DNA of 64,000 bases from Puccinia triticina (taxonomy: Eukaryota; Basidiomycota; Pucciniomycetes; Pucciniales; Pucciniaceae): NCBI RefSeq assembly GCF_026914185.1, contig NC_070566.1:1426001-1490000 (forward strand), in the 5' to 3' direction. The translations under genes and the position numbers were made by a program. The first letter of the stretch is position 1. Each line of letters opens with the position of its first letter. Of the stretch, positions 21,646 through 33,864 are shown one piece after another. Below the pieces are notes generated by a model. It saw nothing but the letters and a program-made list of their open reading frames with translations, was not told the origin of the DNA and ran no database searches.

Positions 21646-22737
21646 ATGACCGTGACAAACGAGAGATCAACCTCGATGACTCACTGCACTGCAGACTTTT
21701 GCTTGATTCCGGTCAGTACATAGCTTTTTCCCTCCTCGGTACCCCTTCCAGAAAACGTATTCGGCTATCCTCAGCGTATTGGAAACCGGTCTGACGGTCC
21801 ATCTTTCTCTTCTCTCTCAGATTGGCGGCGAAGATGGTGCAAGCGTTGGCAAATACATTACCGAATGTCAAAGGTGAGTGCGGAAAACTAATATCCCTGC
21901 AGTAAAATTCGAAACAAAGACCTTTTGTCCTGGGGCTGGGAGAGCGTCTTAGTCCCAAGTCACCTCTCTCCATTTTTTGTCTCTCTTGCAGTTCAAGTCA
22001 ATTCAAAGACTGTGACAGGACATGAAAACTGAAGTAATGCCGTTCATCTTCAGGGTCTTGGCTAAAACTGGCTTGGAATACAAAGTAAGCCACCTTTCCG
22101 CCTTTCCGATCAATGATCTGACTCCAAGCGTTGAAGGTTATAGCTTTTGTTGACGCCCTTTGATTGCTCGATCTCAGATGCAGTGAGTTCTGGACGTACA
22201 TAAAACCCTCGTGAACCATAAATTTATCGGCGGCGGCAATATTAGGCGGTCGAGCTAACGCGCACATACATCTTGGATTGCCTTTACTTGAAACGAACTC
22301 CTTCTAAAGCGGTTATGGCACTGGCCTTGAAGGACCTTGGGATGAAGTCATGAATGCAATCAAAGCGTGTCATGAAGCTGGTCAGTGCCATATTAAAACA
22401 CGTAAAACGACATCAGTCTAACCTTCTGATTTCTCTCGAATTCGACTGCGGCTCGTTCTTCGGACCGAACATAGTTCACAAGATGGGCTGTCCCCGCGTT
22501 GCAACTGGTCAGTGATAAATATTTGTAATCTTTTATGAAAAATCTTCCCAACGGGACTAGCGCCTAGAAGGGTACAAGCCTACAAAAACAGTCTGGCAAG
22601 TATAAATGTGCTGATCATTTCTTCAATATAAATATATAGATATCAGAATCGGTACTAGGATAGACAAGCCGAGTAGTTTATCTCAAAAGGTTCAAAGCGT
22701 GGAAAAGCGCCTGGCCTCCAATTCTTTCCCCGAATAG
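21646..22737 (+). CDS. ECM15: UPF0045 / ECM15-type thiamine-binding-fold protein
   Basis: Seven small exons: 21646-21711, 21821-21873, 22054-22084, 22178-22182, 22310-22380, 22475-22507 and 22640-22737. All phases match and all introns are GT-AG, giving 118 codons, close to yeast Ecm15 (104). The family landmarks appear in order: CTADFCLIPIG, ASVGKYITECQRVL, then KMHGYGTGLEGPWDEVM, IKACHEAVHKMG, and finally TDIRIGTRID. These match the MTH1187/YkoF-like ferredoxin fold, which binds thiamine in studied members; the yeast gene is linked to cell-wall phenotypes. The fourth exon is only 5 nt (ATGCA), and without it the GYGTG motif cannot be joined in frame. No frame of this gene exceeds 70 codons, so simple ORF finding misses it. 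The start is the first ATG in exon 1; an internal Met at codon 11 is possible. Confidence 0.88.
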
Positions 22738-23921
22738 TGTTTCAACAGAGTGCCCAGGGCCAAGCTTCCCATTCGAAGTGATTAAATCTTCCCAATCCAT
22801 CATATACTTTCGTTTCCAGTACTATTTCTTGCCGCTGCAGGACATAAAAATCCACTTATCCTCAGGCCGTACCACAGCTGAATTGAACTGAACTTATCCA
22901 AAGCTAAAAAGAGACTATTACACCTCATGCATACCCGTCCAGAAGAACTGCCAAGTTTGTGATACTATCCCACTTGTACCAAACTTGAATCTCTAACTCC
23001 AGTTGTTTTTAATTTTGCCACTTGATTGCCTTCATTCGATTAGTTATATCACCCTTCCACTCAGATTTTATTTCTTGTCAACCATGTCAGTATTTATTTT
23101 CAAATCAAATGATATAATTATCCCCGCCGTCACATTATGATAAATAACTTGTTTTGTCATACCATTTTCTCAGTTGATGACGAGGAGTAGTCCAATTTGA
23201 CACAACTCCTGCCTCCTCCCTCCCCCCCCCCCCCCCCCCACGAAGCGTAATCAAACCCGCGATCACCGCTGGAAGGTGTGAGGTACAAACAAGGCGCCTA
23301 ACAACAAGGAGCTCGTATATAAGGATCTCAGAAACAGTGGTAGCTTTTCTTGCTCTTCATTTATAAAATATGTATTCCGCTCACCGCTCTCACTACTCTA
23401 TCCCAGCTGAGCGCTGGCATCCTGTCTGCAATCTTGTCTATTCAGATTCTTCCCCATTCTCTTATACATTTTCTAACATTTTTTTTTCAATTCAACGGCT
23501 TCTTGAATTCTTACCGGACCTTGATCTACCTTGATAGTCTTTGTTGGATGCTCTTATGCTCTTGGTGCACCACAGAGTTTGATGTGTGTATGCTTCCCAC
23601 GTGTGTTATGGGCAGCCTTGGAGGTGCTGATGTCTCTGTAAACCTTGATTTGCTTCAACCCCTTCTACATATACAAACAAGGGACTTTCATATTTTCAAA
23701 CGCAACCCATCCCCATTGATGGTCCTGAGGGAATGAGGTTCTTACTCTTAGACAGGAAATGCGGATCATTATATCATGTTTATAGTAAACATGAGGCACA
23801 TTTTTTTTGTCTTCTCTGAAAGTCTTGGTGATGACAACGAGGCTATTTTTGATTCAACAACTCTAATATCTAGACAAAAGTAAAAATAAAGGTAAGAATA
23901 AAATTGGTATGCATACACCTC
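22738..23921. other. Gene-free stretch with an 18-C run
   Basis: No supportable gene. A frame at 23350-23736 is hydrophobic but has no family features, and I do not call it. A homopolymer of 18 C occupies 23222-23239. Confidence 0.4.
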
Positions 23922-24906
23922 CTAACACATTCTACCGCCGCTCATCGATGTCGACTTGCCGGAAATCAAATCAGTTTCTAAATTTGTGAGATTAGATTTC
24001 AATTCAAGTTGGTCGATTTGGACTCGATCCTAAGAATGAAGACGAAAAACAAATGTCAACATGAAAGCTATTAGCTTAATGACTGAAAAGGAAAACCACC
24101 GCAGGATCAAAGCCCGAATAGTGCAAGAATCCCCGGGGCTGGGGGTTTCTTGGGCATGAATAATGGATACACACAATTAGTTTTTTCAACTCGGATTTGA
24201 TCTTTTTAATCTGGTCTTCTGTAACGGTAGTTGATCCGATCCGGTTCAACTCCTTCTCAACCTGCTCGATTCGCTTGACCTGATTGGTTATCTAGAATTT
24301 GTATTTAATCACGTGTGATAGAAAGGTCAGCAAGTCATTCTCTATGCCATCGTTTTCCAGAATCTGTACATGTTTACATGTTTTTTTTACACGGTCATCC
24401 ATTTGTTTCATTCATCAAAAGCATATAGATAAATGACTAAAAAAGCAATGTGAAGGTTCACAAGAGTAAAACGCACTTTTAAGGTCGATGCCTTTAGCTC
24501 TTCAACTGACAATAGAAGGATGTTACAAGCGTTTTGGTATTCTTCAAATAGATCTGCCAATTTGATAATATTTGTTTGATCAGTTTCTTGTCTATCTTTG
24601 GAATAAAAATCAAATGGATAATCTCACGAAGGTAAGCGTAGCTTCCAGTGACGGTGAGACCAGTCAAAAATCCTAAGATTCTAGAATTCAAATGGATTGG
24701 ATTGAACCGATCAGCTGTTAAACACAGAGCCAGCTAACCGGAATAACCAACCCTGCTCTAATACCACCGATCGGACGGTTGTATTTAACCGATGGTGGGG
24801 TGACAATCTGGAGGTTGGGCTGATCCCTGTTGAATAAAGAGGAGGAGAAGGATCGTTTCGGAGCTGAAAACAATCGATGAGGCAGTGTTCTGATCAAGCG
24901 AGTCAT
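23922..24906 (-). CDS. Small mitochondrial membrane-anchored coiled-coil protein
   Basis: Five exons on the minus strand (24906-24752, 24680-24628, 24553-24477, 24291-24175, 24029-23922) join in phase to 169 codons. The N-terminus is basic and Ser-rich with no acidic residues (MTRLIRTLPHRLFSAPKR), as expected of a mitochondrial targeting peptide. PIGGIRAGILGFLTGLTVTGSYAYL follows in two pieces as one membrane span, then a heptad-like segment (LFEEYQNACNILLLSVEELKAS, continued by NQVKRIEQVEKELNRI). The GG-R-G-GFL-G and SVEEL-AST arrangement resembles a conserved hypothetical fungal protein, but I know no function. It is head-to-head with POP1 with 208 bp between the two ATGs, so a shared promoter is likely. 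An upstream in-frame ATG at 24957 would add 17 residues. Confidence 0.75.
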
Positions 24907-25114
24907 CTTGAGGGCTGGAGGACTTCTTGCTCTTCGTGCTTGGGTTCCGATGGCCAAGCTTGACGAGTTGATGCTGACACTGCTGGATCAATGCGCCGTG
25001 CGTTCCGGCTACTCGGGGGTGCCGCCGGTCTAACCCTTCCCCGGGGGAGCAGGGAGGCTGATTTCCCCGAGGCTGCAGGTGAGATCTTAATTTTTGATTG
25101 TGTATGAACCTCAC
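24907..25114. promoter_or_regulatory. Shared bidirectional promoter region
   Basis: Only 208 bp separate the start codons of two divergent genes. No TATA-like box stands out. The role is inferred from geometry. Confidence 0.5.
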
Positions 25115-28100
25115 ATGGAAGGCCAATCAAATCGCAAAAGAACCAACTCCGGTTCAGCCAATGATCAAAATAATCAAGCAAGAAAGAAAGCCAAGATAAG
25201 ACATGCCCGAGTTATCCATACGCAAAATGTCAACCCGGTACGTCAATCTTCATATCACTCCGACAACTTACAGTTCTCCTCTTCTTCGCGTGCAGCCCTG
25301 ATAATTCTTTCTTTTTCATTTATTAGCAGCATTCAAAACTGCCGAAGTTCTTGGACGTCGAAAAATTCATCAGCGTGAATTTCTTTCCAAAAAAATCATC
25401 TGCTTTCAATGTTACAGGGTGTTTGTATGATGTCGCCGAACTTAAGAACTGATGGATGTTTGTTTTCTTTCCTTAGTCTAGATCCTTCGAAATTGGAGCT
25501 ATGGAACGGTCTATGAAGCTAGCTCGGTAAGAGCATTTACCACCCAAACATGCTTAGTTAACTGTTTTAATTACTGACTTGATATAATTTTTATCAAGAG
25601 ATGCCTCGGGCAAGAGATCTTTTCAAACTTTGCCGAGACACCTAAGGAGACGAGCAGCCAGTCATTTTGTTAGACGAGTACCAACCAAACTGAGGCCAAA
25701 AGCCCGTTTCGAGGTTTGTGAATCCGTTTAATTATTTCCATTTCCTTGCTCCAATTATTGACCATATGTCCGTTGTCCATATGGATCCACGTGTAGATGA
25801 AGAATGATAAACCCAAAATTTTGTCCAAATCCGTTAAAAGTAAATTGAGCTTGAAAGAGCACAAAAATCGTGACAGAACCAAAACCTTGCTGAAGCGACA
25901 AGGCGAGTTCCACAGCAAAGATACAATATCGCATAATCTCGCGGATCTAATATTCCGTCTTCCCGCTTGGATTGGACAGTGGAGAAGAAGTGGTTGAAGA
26001 CTCACATATGGCACGCAAAACGGACCAAAATGACTGATCTTTGGGGTTTCCGATTGGTTAGTAGTTTTTTTTTTTTTTTTGACTCTGTTCTTATAACTGG
26101 TCCCGAATGACGGGTTCACTTTTCCCAACATACCAATGCGGATCTGAGAGGTAACGCGAGCTCCTACTCACTTAAACTTGTAGGCCAAGACGCCAACTGA
26201 GAAATGTTTTCGAACCACCTACCGAGCTGCTAGACATGGATTTACACTGCACGATCTATCTTATTACACCCATTTGAACTTGTCGGGCGAAGAAGAAATA
26301 ATCAAGCAAACGTTGAAAACAATTTGTGATCCAACCGGGGTCGATCCTTGCTCACTCAGGTCTGTTACCAATTAGCCTGTCAAAGTACTCTTCCGAAATT
26401 GAAATCCCAAATGTGCCCCGATTGTGTTCTTACCCCAGGTTTACCCCGGGTCATCGGGCTGCCGAAATCCACTTGTATTCGCATCAAGGCTGGCCATACT
26501 CTCTTATCGGCCCTGCGACTTTACTATGGCGCCCAGTGGCTGACTCGACATTGTCGCCTAAGGGCCCTCTTCTAACCCCTTCACTTGATGAAGCCAACAA
26601 TCAAACATCTGACCGCAGCCCTTCTTCTGGGTCTTCAACCCAACGTACTGTCTTACTTCAGATCCATCCATCTCTCAAAACTTCAACCACCGAGGCAATT
26701 GCGCTGGCGTCGGGAGGGAAAGTAGCCGTTGAAGAACTTGCTGAACTAGGCTGTCTTGAGCTTGGTGGACCGCGGTGTTTGGAGATGATGGGGCGAGTTT
26801 TGACTGGAATTCAAGAAGCCGAAAAACGCGAGGTAAGGCAGCATTGGCCTAAGTTTCAAAGTTCTATTTTCTGAGTTGAAACTGTATTTCCCAGGTTGAA
26901 AGTTGGCTGGACGCAGGATTCAAGCCTAGCGTGATACCGATGGGGATGATAGTCGGACTTACAGTGGATGATCCCCGACTCAAGTTTCGTAATGCTGATT
27001 TTGAACATGGCAAACTCTTGTATTGCGCCTAATGGCACCTGCTGATCAGGCACATTTTTCAATTTCCAAAGGTTCCCGCCCAAGAAGAAGGAAAAATCTG
27101 ACAACTTATGCCCGCTTCAGGCACAAGTTATTCAACCTGTTATTCGTTTGGCCAAGTGTGACAGATTTTGGGACCGATCGCAGAGTCAGAAAGGAATCAA
27201 GTTCAAAAAATCGGACCTCGACCAAAGAAGAGCCAACGTTAGCAGATTCAATATTCATCACCTCTTGGCATGAAACCATTATTGACTTACTGACATGACA
27301 ATTGATTTCGTTTAGTTGGATGTTCCAGGCAGTGGATTGGATATGACAGAGGAAGATGATCAAATCTCGATGTTGCTAGTGCGAATTGATGGTGGTTGGA
27401 GGATGATCCTTCCGAACAATTGGACGAAAGCATTCTTTCACTCGTTCATATTTTCATCTGCTCGATTAGTTTGTCTCGATCAAAGAGCACAAATCGACTT
27501 CGAGGCCGGCCACCCAAGTTTCCCGAGGGATTATCCGACCTTACTTCCCGCTGCTGAACTTGCCGATCAACACGGCTCAGAAGAGGCGAGATATTGGGCC
27601 CGTAAACCACCAGCCAAAAGGGTGAACTTTAAATTGATGGAATCTAGAGGTGGCGAGGGCGGCGATCCTTTCGTCCCAGACTGGGATGTTGTGATTGGCC
27701 AGAAAGGAATTCAGAGGAACAAGCGAGGTGAAGTGATGGAAGAATTGATCACAGATGAGATTGGTCAGAGTGATTCACGTCAGCCTTGGCTCTTGATCGG
27801 ACCATTGGTCCGCGTAATCGTTAACAACGTGCAAAAACTGGCGGATTCGACCCGGGAGAAGCAAACATTGGAGACCGTGTGCGGGCTAGCTTTTCAATTG
27901 ATCGACCGGATTATCAAGAAGCTCAAGGCAGATCTACAGTGGGATCAGACGAATGACCTCTGCAAGGCCAAACAATTAGACTCCGGACTTGTAAGAGTCA
28001 AAATGCTTCCCACCGGTAATGATGGCAGGGCGGGAGTCTTAAAACCACTTGCAAGGTTATATTGGAATCGGAACACACATGTAAGACGCTATATTCAACT

Positions 28101-28750
28101 TTGTTCTCACTTTAATCCTTGAAACAATTTGCTAACTTAAAATCTTGTAAACACGTATCTGCTTAGGAAAATCCACCCAAGAGTCGCAAAAGAAACGACC
28201 AAACAGAATTCATTGGACTGATTACTACTGGCAGTTTCCGCTTGTCGAACGGTTCCTCGATTGGGTTCGGGGCAATCTCTTTAAGAAAGTTGATTCCGAT
28301 TATCATATGTCAACAGTAAGTCTTCCTCTCATTTCATGTGTTACACTTTTTTCTTTGTTCACATAACTCCGTAATGCATAGAGATTTTGGGCCTTTCTGA
28401 TTTGTTTCCACCAAGCTATACATTCAACTTTTTGTATTCCGAATCCACCTCCCCCTTTCTATTACCCCAGATGCTGAATGTGCCTCTCCCTTCCTACCGT
28501 CTTTTGCACCCCCTTCAACTCAATTGACATCCTGACTTATCTTCATATCAACAGATGGATGATTGAGAGTACTAGCGCGACGGTCATCGATCAAGGTAAA
28601 TGTCGCAATCGTCAGTCACGAGAACACTCAGATGGCCAAGGCGTGACTGAGAATAAACGCATCCAGAAAAAAACGAGCAGTTTTCAGATCTCATATCGCA
28701 ATACAAATCAATTCGAACTCGAACCCGCTCGTATTGAACTTGCCCATTGA
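25115..28750 (+). CDS. POP1: POP1 subunit of RNase P / RNase MRP
   Basis: Thirteen exons: 25115-25237, 25330-25374, 25477-25526, 25599-25713, 25797-25902, 25980-26056, 26184-26359, 26439-26832, 26895-26983, 27072-27237, 27316-28080, 28167-28315 and 28555-28750. They join in phase to 816 codons. Family landmarks: the basic RRRAASHFVRRVP block, WLKTHIWHAKR, YRAARHGF..DLSYY, LIGPATLLWRP, DQRRANLDVPG, and a C-terminal POPLD region with FPRDYP. POP1 is the largest protein of the nuclear RNase P and RNase MRP ribonucleoproteins, which process pre-tRNA and pre-rRNA. The intron at 25903-25979 uses a GC donor (GCGAGT); reading through it instead causes a stop. The donor of exon 9 (GTTTCG) is weak and was chosen because it alone keeps the KFPPKKK reading. 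The start is the first ATG after an upstream stop-free run and sits before the basic N-terminus. Confidence 0.93.
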
Positions 28751-29975
28751 TCCTGTTGTTCACAATGAAGTGTCGATCAATCCCGTTGTTCTGTTCTTTC
28801 TTTTTCTCTTTGGATCCGTTTCTGTTTATTCGATTCTCATCTCTTTTTCCATGAAATTTATCAAACAATGACAATGGCTCGCCCCAGGATCTCAAGACTC
28901 ATGAGGAGCAATCTTCTGCGCGGTCAACGAAGGTCAACGCTGGCTTATCGCGGCCCCACCCGTCAAACTGCTTTTCCATGGTTACTTTCCGTTTCAATGG
29001 ATTTTTGATGTGCTCCTACATTGATGTGCTTCCGCACTTCTCGTCGATTGGTCCCTACGGCGACCAATGCATGACAACTCCCCAGGACTGAGAAGGCCAT
29101 GACAAAAATTGCAAGTAAATTATGTGAATGCAAGACAGGAATGAGATGACAAGCTGGATATGTAGCCATTGGGAAACAATGGTAGCTGGGACGTTCATGA
29201 AACAAATCTCGGTTCCTGTTGAATTGTAAAGGTGTTGTTCGCAGGTGTTGTTCGCATCACTTACCCAAGAGAAGCTCACAGAAACGCGCCTCGACAGTCA
29301 GCGGGAGCTTGGGACCTGCACCACGGGTGCACATGTTTTGTTGTAAAATTGATCAAATAACGATAATCACAAGATCTTACAGTCAAAAGATCCTCTCTCG
29401 GAGTGCTTGAAGCAAACCAACGGAACAGAGATTGCTGACCATGTAATACTACGAGCTTAACTAAGCCTCTCCGAGGAGACGCGATGCGTCTCCGAAAGAG
29501 AGGGAGGTCGCTACGCTCCCCCAAGGAGGGATACTTGTGTTAAGTTTGGTAATACTGCTACTCTCATTCGCACCTGACCAACGCGCGTCAAGCTCTTGAC
29601 AAGCCAACACTAAGAAAGGTGTAAATTGCTTATTACGGAGGCGGTGTATTGGCAAGTGAGTTAGCAGCGATTGGGTTGATATGCAGAATGATTGCGGAGA
29701 GCGAAAATCACATCCTCGAGTTCAGATTCAACAAAGACCCAAATCAAGACAATGAAAACAATTGGACTTCTTTCTGTTCTGTTTTTGCGAGTCGGGTATG
29801 CCCAGAAGTAAAGAGAATCAGATTCAAACGAAAAAAAAACACTACGCGAGTTGATAAATAGCAAAAGGTGGGAAGAGAATGATGAAAAATGAATGAAATA
29901 ACATCGGGCATGAGGGGAGCAAAGCACAAGATATTGACAACCCATAGGTCGGTAGTGAAAAAAGAGTACGCCTAA
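28751..29975. other. Stretch without a supported gene
   Basis: A minus-strand frame near 29205-28963 could encode a short protein with a hydrophobic segment, possibly spliced to 29279-29218, but I find no family features. The foldback repeat copy B lies at 29456-29544. Confidence 0.35.
29456..29544. repeat. Foldback repeat ending in CTTGTGTTAAG, copy B
   Basis: It starts CTTAACTAAGCCTCTCC and ends ACTTGTGTTAAG, with a GAGACGC-GAT-GCGTCTC hairpin in the middle. It is the same family as 16939-17013, 55421-55515 and 56110-56198. Confidence 0.65.
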
Positions 29976-32146
29976 TCAGGGGTCCTTCTTGTGAGGCTTA
30001 GAACTTGGCTCGCCTGTTTGCGGTGGGGAAGCGGTGGATCCTGTGCTACTGGGCTCGGATCCTGGAAGGCCGTTGTTCGCTCCGTGGGTTGAGGGAGACG
30101 CAGAGGCAAAACCACCGGTTGGGGCCCCAAGGCCTCCCGGATGGGGGGAAGTTTCGGTGTTTTGAAATCCGGTGTGCCCGGGTATCGGTGGATAGCTGGG
30201 CGTCGCGCCGTTCGGTCCGTGGGTTGAGGGAGCCTGCGAAGCAAAACCTCCGGTGTTGCCACCTAAGCCTCCTGATGGTCCGGTGTTTTGGAATCCAGTG
30301 TGCGTGGGTACTGTCGGATAGCTTGGCATGCCGCCGGTCGGTCCGTGGTTTGCAGAAATTTGTGAAGGAAAGCCTGAGGTTGGCGCCCCCACGTCCGGAC
30401 GAGTGGAACCTCCGTTATTTGAAAAGTCAGGGTGCTCGGGTATCTTATAGCTACCGCCCGATGTACGATCTCCAGGAAGCCCATTGTGAAACCCTCCGGT
30501 TCCAGGATGACTGCCAAAGTCGCTTCCTGGCACAGGCTTGTGAGCGCTCCACGGGGCAACAGGTGGTGTCACGCCGCCCGATGTTCGATCTTCGGGAAGT
30601 CCATTGTGAAACCCTCCCGTTCCAGGATTACTGCCAAAGTCACTTCCTGGCGCAGGCTTGTGAGCGTTCCACGGGGTAACAAGTGTTGTGGGGTTACTGC
30701 CGTCGGCGTTGTGGGATCCGGGGGTGGTACCGCTCCATGGGCTGGTGTTCGGGTTTTTATGGCCGGGCACAGGTGGTGTGGTTGGTTGTTTGGAACCTGG
30801 CGTGGGGGGATTTGGCTCCTGGGTATGATTTGGGTTCCGAGTGAGAGGCGATGGCTCTGGCTCTGGCTTAGGATAACCCGGCACGTGGTGGCCATTAGCA
30901 GGGACGGTCGAGTTGGGGGCGGTCCCGTGAGTTAAGCTGTCGGTGGGTGGGATTGGGTTTTTTTGCCCGGGCTTGCCGCCCACAGGAGCCGTACCGTTGA
31001 AGCTGTCGGTGGGTGAGATGGGTTGTTTGTGCCCGTGCTTGCCGCCCACAGGAGCAGTAGCGTTGAAGCTGTCGGTGGGTTGTTTGTGCCCGTGCTTGCC
31101 GCCCACAGGCAGAGTACCGTTGTGAGCGGCGCCAGACTTGCGGGCAGATGTGAGAGCTGCCTGAAGGCGGTCAGGGTAACGTCGACCAACCGGTGTAGGG
31201 ACGTGGGCGAAGACACCCGACCGGTTCTCAATAGATGTCGAGATGTGAGTGAAGCTGGTAGTTTCGATGTGGACCCTGGAGAAAACACTTTGATCGACAC
31301 GGGCTCTCTTGAAAGCACGTTGAACAATGGGCTGAACGTCCAAACCGGAGACGAAACCTACTCCAAGCGCAACCTGCAGGTGGGTACTGACTTGGGTGAA
31401 GATTGCTGAACGACAAACGCGGATGAGACTGTCAGGAAACCTGAAAGAAATGTGGGTCCGACGATGCTAGATGGTAAATAATGCTTACAAGTAAATGAGG
31501 AATATCTTGACGGGAACCTCTGCTGACAGGTCTGCACCATGTATTGCAGCTGACTGAACCAGGTGGTGACCGTGGCTTCGATAGTTTCCTGTTGGAAAAG
31601 GAACCCGAGATGGATGAGCATTGCACAGTTTCCCAGAAGGTTAGGTAGGCAACTTGAGGGCTCACAGTGCTGACGCCTGCGGCATCACAGTTGCAACCTC
31701 CCGAAATAGTCGTAACAGCCTCCTCAATGACCGTTTGGAATTTGGTCAATGTGGCGGTGACTTGTTCGAATGAATTTTGAGAGTACAGAGTTTGAGAGGT
31801 CTCAACGAAAGCGGTCTTGATGGAAGTGTAAGTTTCCGTTACTTGGCTAAAACTGGTGACGATGTGCTCTTCCGTGATCTGAGTCGTCTGAGTCTCCACA
31901 GCAACGTCGCGTCTGGAAAAAGCAAAGCCTCCATCATGAGTGCGCAAGGTCTACAAGGGATACGTGGACGGACAAGACCCACGGAGAGAGAGATTGGATG
32001 TGGCGACGTGGGTTCTGGATGGCTAGGCCTGCATAATAAGAAGTCTCAGCTTTAGCTCGGCGGACGACGAAGTTTAGAGGAAAGCCAGGACTGGCAGGTC
32101 ACGCACAAGGAGCCAGCGCCCAGAAAAGCAGCAGGGCAGAGCGCAT
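29976..32146 (-). CDS. Secreted repeat-rich Gly/Pro/Thr/Ser protein
   Basis: Five exons on the minus strand (32146-32107, 32049-31983, 31912-31666, 31588-31489, 31405-29976) join in phase to 627 codons. The N-terminus MRSALLLFWALAPS is a signal-peptide-like hydrophobic run. A globular-looking part of about 200 residues follows, Thr/Val/Gln-rich, with Cys in GGCNCDAAG and MVQTCQQRF. The C-terminal 350 residues are low complexity with three internal repeat sets: GGKHGHKQP..TDSFN.TAP (3 copies), an APWSAHKPVPGSDFGS..GTGGFHNGLP unit (2 copies) and a GGFAS..STHG.NG..PSYP..P.HTGFQNT unit (3 copies). No GPI signal or catalytic motif is seen. Such proteins are commonly wall-associated or secreted at the host interface in rusts, but function is not shown. 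The exon 1-2 junction is the least certain because the intron is only 57 nt. Confidence 0.75.
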
Positions 32147-33859
32147 GGTGGCAAAAACGAGAGACAGGGGTGAAGATGGCGGAGCTGCTAGGACTGGATG
32201 CCTGAAGAAGGTGTATGGAGCAGCCAATCAGACCAATGGTGGGGAGACACGCTGCCAGAGGCAAATCTCAATCTTTATAAATCAAATTTGGGAGAACGAG
32301 GGTCTCACACCCTCATCGCGATGAAGTACGCGCCAACATCAACTATCCCAACATCATGCGGGTTAGACACTGGGCAATTTCACATGTCTCATTGCAATCA
32401 AACACGCAATTATTCAGGATTCATTCATGAACTGGCAAGTGATCTTAATCCAAGTTTTCGCTGCCAGTGCAAGCACAACATCGGTGCATCAGACAGGGTG
32501 ACATTATGAAGGTCCTCTCAGACTCGCGTGAGAAAGAGCGTTCAAGGATGAACATTCCAAACTATTCCGCATTCTCACAGCAGGTTTATGTGTCAAGTCG
32601 AGTGACATCATCGCAATTTTTCGAGCTTATGACATTTGAAATGAAATCTACCTGCATGGAATCGGAATCCGCTCTTTTTTTGAAGTGTACACAATTTGGC
32701 CGACATATGGTGCACACGCAACATCAAAGAAAAGCAAAGGAAAGAACAGCGACTCCCTATGTCAAGAGGCAGTACGGTCCGAAAATTATGAGTGTCGATG
32801 AGAAATTTAGCCAGGGGTTCCTCTGCTTTACGATCGACGAGAGTTCTGTCCGTATCTTCTTTTTGCATAGCGATCTTCTCGGCACAACTCTTGCTTGCTT
32901 GAATGGGGGGCAAAAGTTCAAAAGATGAACCACCGTATCCCTAGACCCACAGAATGGGCAGAGAGTATCGACCTGTCGGTTATTTCGAAAAAGAAAAGCA
33001 CTCAGTCAGCAGTTGCCCGAAGCTAATTGCTTCGTCACAGAACTGGGAGTGATTGGGAGACCCGAGGTCTACTGTTTTCTCCTAAAAAAGTCGCCTAGAA
33101 CTCGTTTTGCAATCTCCCTGGAATTGCCTTTGGTATTTGGGGTTCTCAAAGTTGCGACATAGCGGCATATGTCATGCAAACATACAACTTTATTTGCAGG
33201 GGCTGTCAAACGCTTCCCTGCAAAAAAGGTGTGTATGGCAGTATGTCACATTTGTATGTTTTCAACTTTGAGAACCCTAATTGAAAGACCAGTTTCCTGT
33301 TGTGTTACCGGGAGCGCAGCGGGAGGTGGGTGGAGTCCATAGAGACCGCCTAGCCAACCCCTGTACACGCCAAGCCGCCGAACACTTAAGATGAGGCAAT
33401 TTATCTTGACACATGCTTCAGCCCAAAGGCAGGCGCTTACAGGGCGGTATAGGAGGTCAAGCTCCAAGCATGCTCCTTGGGAACTTCCCTCAAGGAGCTC
33501 TCTTCCTCAGACTCGTCCATTCCTCCCCAGCCAAGCCGCCTTGGAAGCTCATCCTCTCCTTCCTTGCCAGTGTCTCTCCTAACCTGGCCTCTTTCTCCAT
33601 CCCCGACAAGAATCTTTCTTTCTTTGCCAGCGCTCCTACTGACATGGCCCCTTTCAGCAGCCCCAGCAGAGACCGTTCCTTTTCTCCAAACATTTGGCAC
33701 CTTCCTTCACCGGCTCTTGATCCTATCCCTAATTCATCTCCAAATTCCCGCTGGATTCTACGATCTTTCTGCCAATCCCAAGTAGTGTATAGTTACCCAT
33801 CCAGTCATAAGCAACCACACACCATCCTACATAATACTTGAATGCTACGCTCTCCCTCC
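32147..33859. other. Gene-free stretch
   Basis: Two longer plus-strand frames (32467-32928, 33413-33841) have no recognisable content and lack splice support. A segment near 33308 repeats the GGGAGCGCAGC..GGAGGTGGG sequence of 809. Confidence 0.35.
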
Positions 33860-33864
33860 ATGTC

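Noticed and set aside
23350..23736. 128-codon hydrophobic ORF
   Set aside because: Hydrophobic because of T-rich DNA; no family features and no supporting exons.
25797..25997. Frameshift or pseudogene in POP1
   Set aside because: A GC-AG intron at 25903-25979 restores the conserved reading in frame.
30005..31409. Plus-strand frames of 128-224 codons
   Set aside because: Antisense of the repeat-rich secreted protein; their length comes from its biased, repetitive codons.
32467..32928. 153-codon plus-strand ORF
   Set aside because: Plausible length but no motif, and a comparable frame on the other strand; not supportable as a gene.
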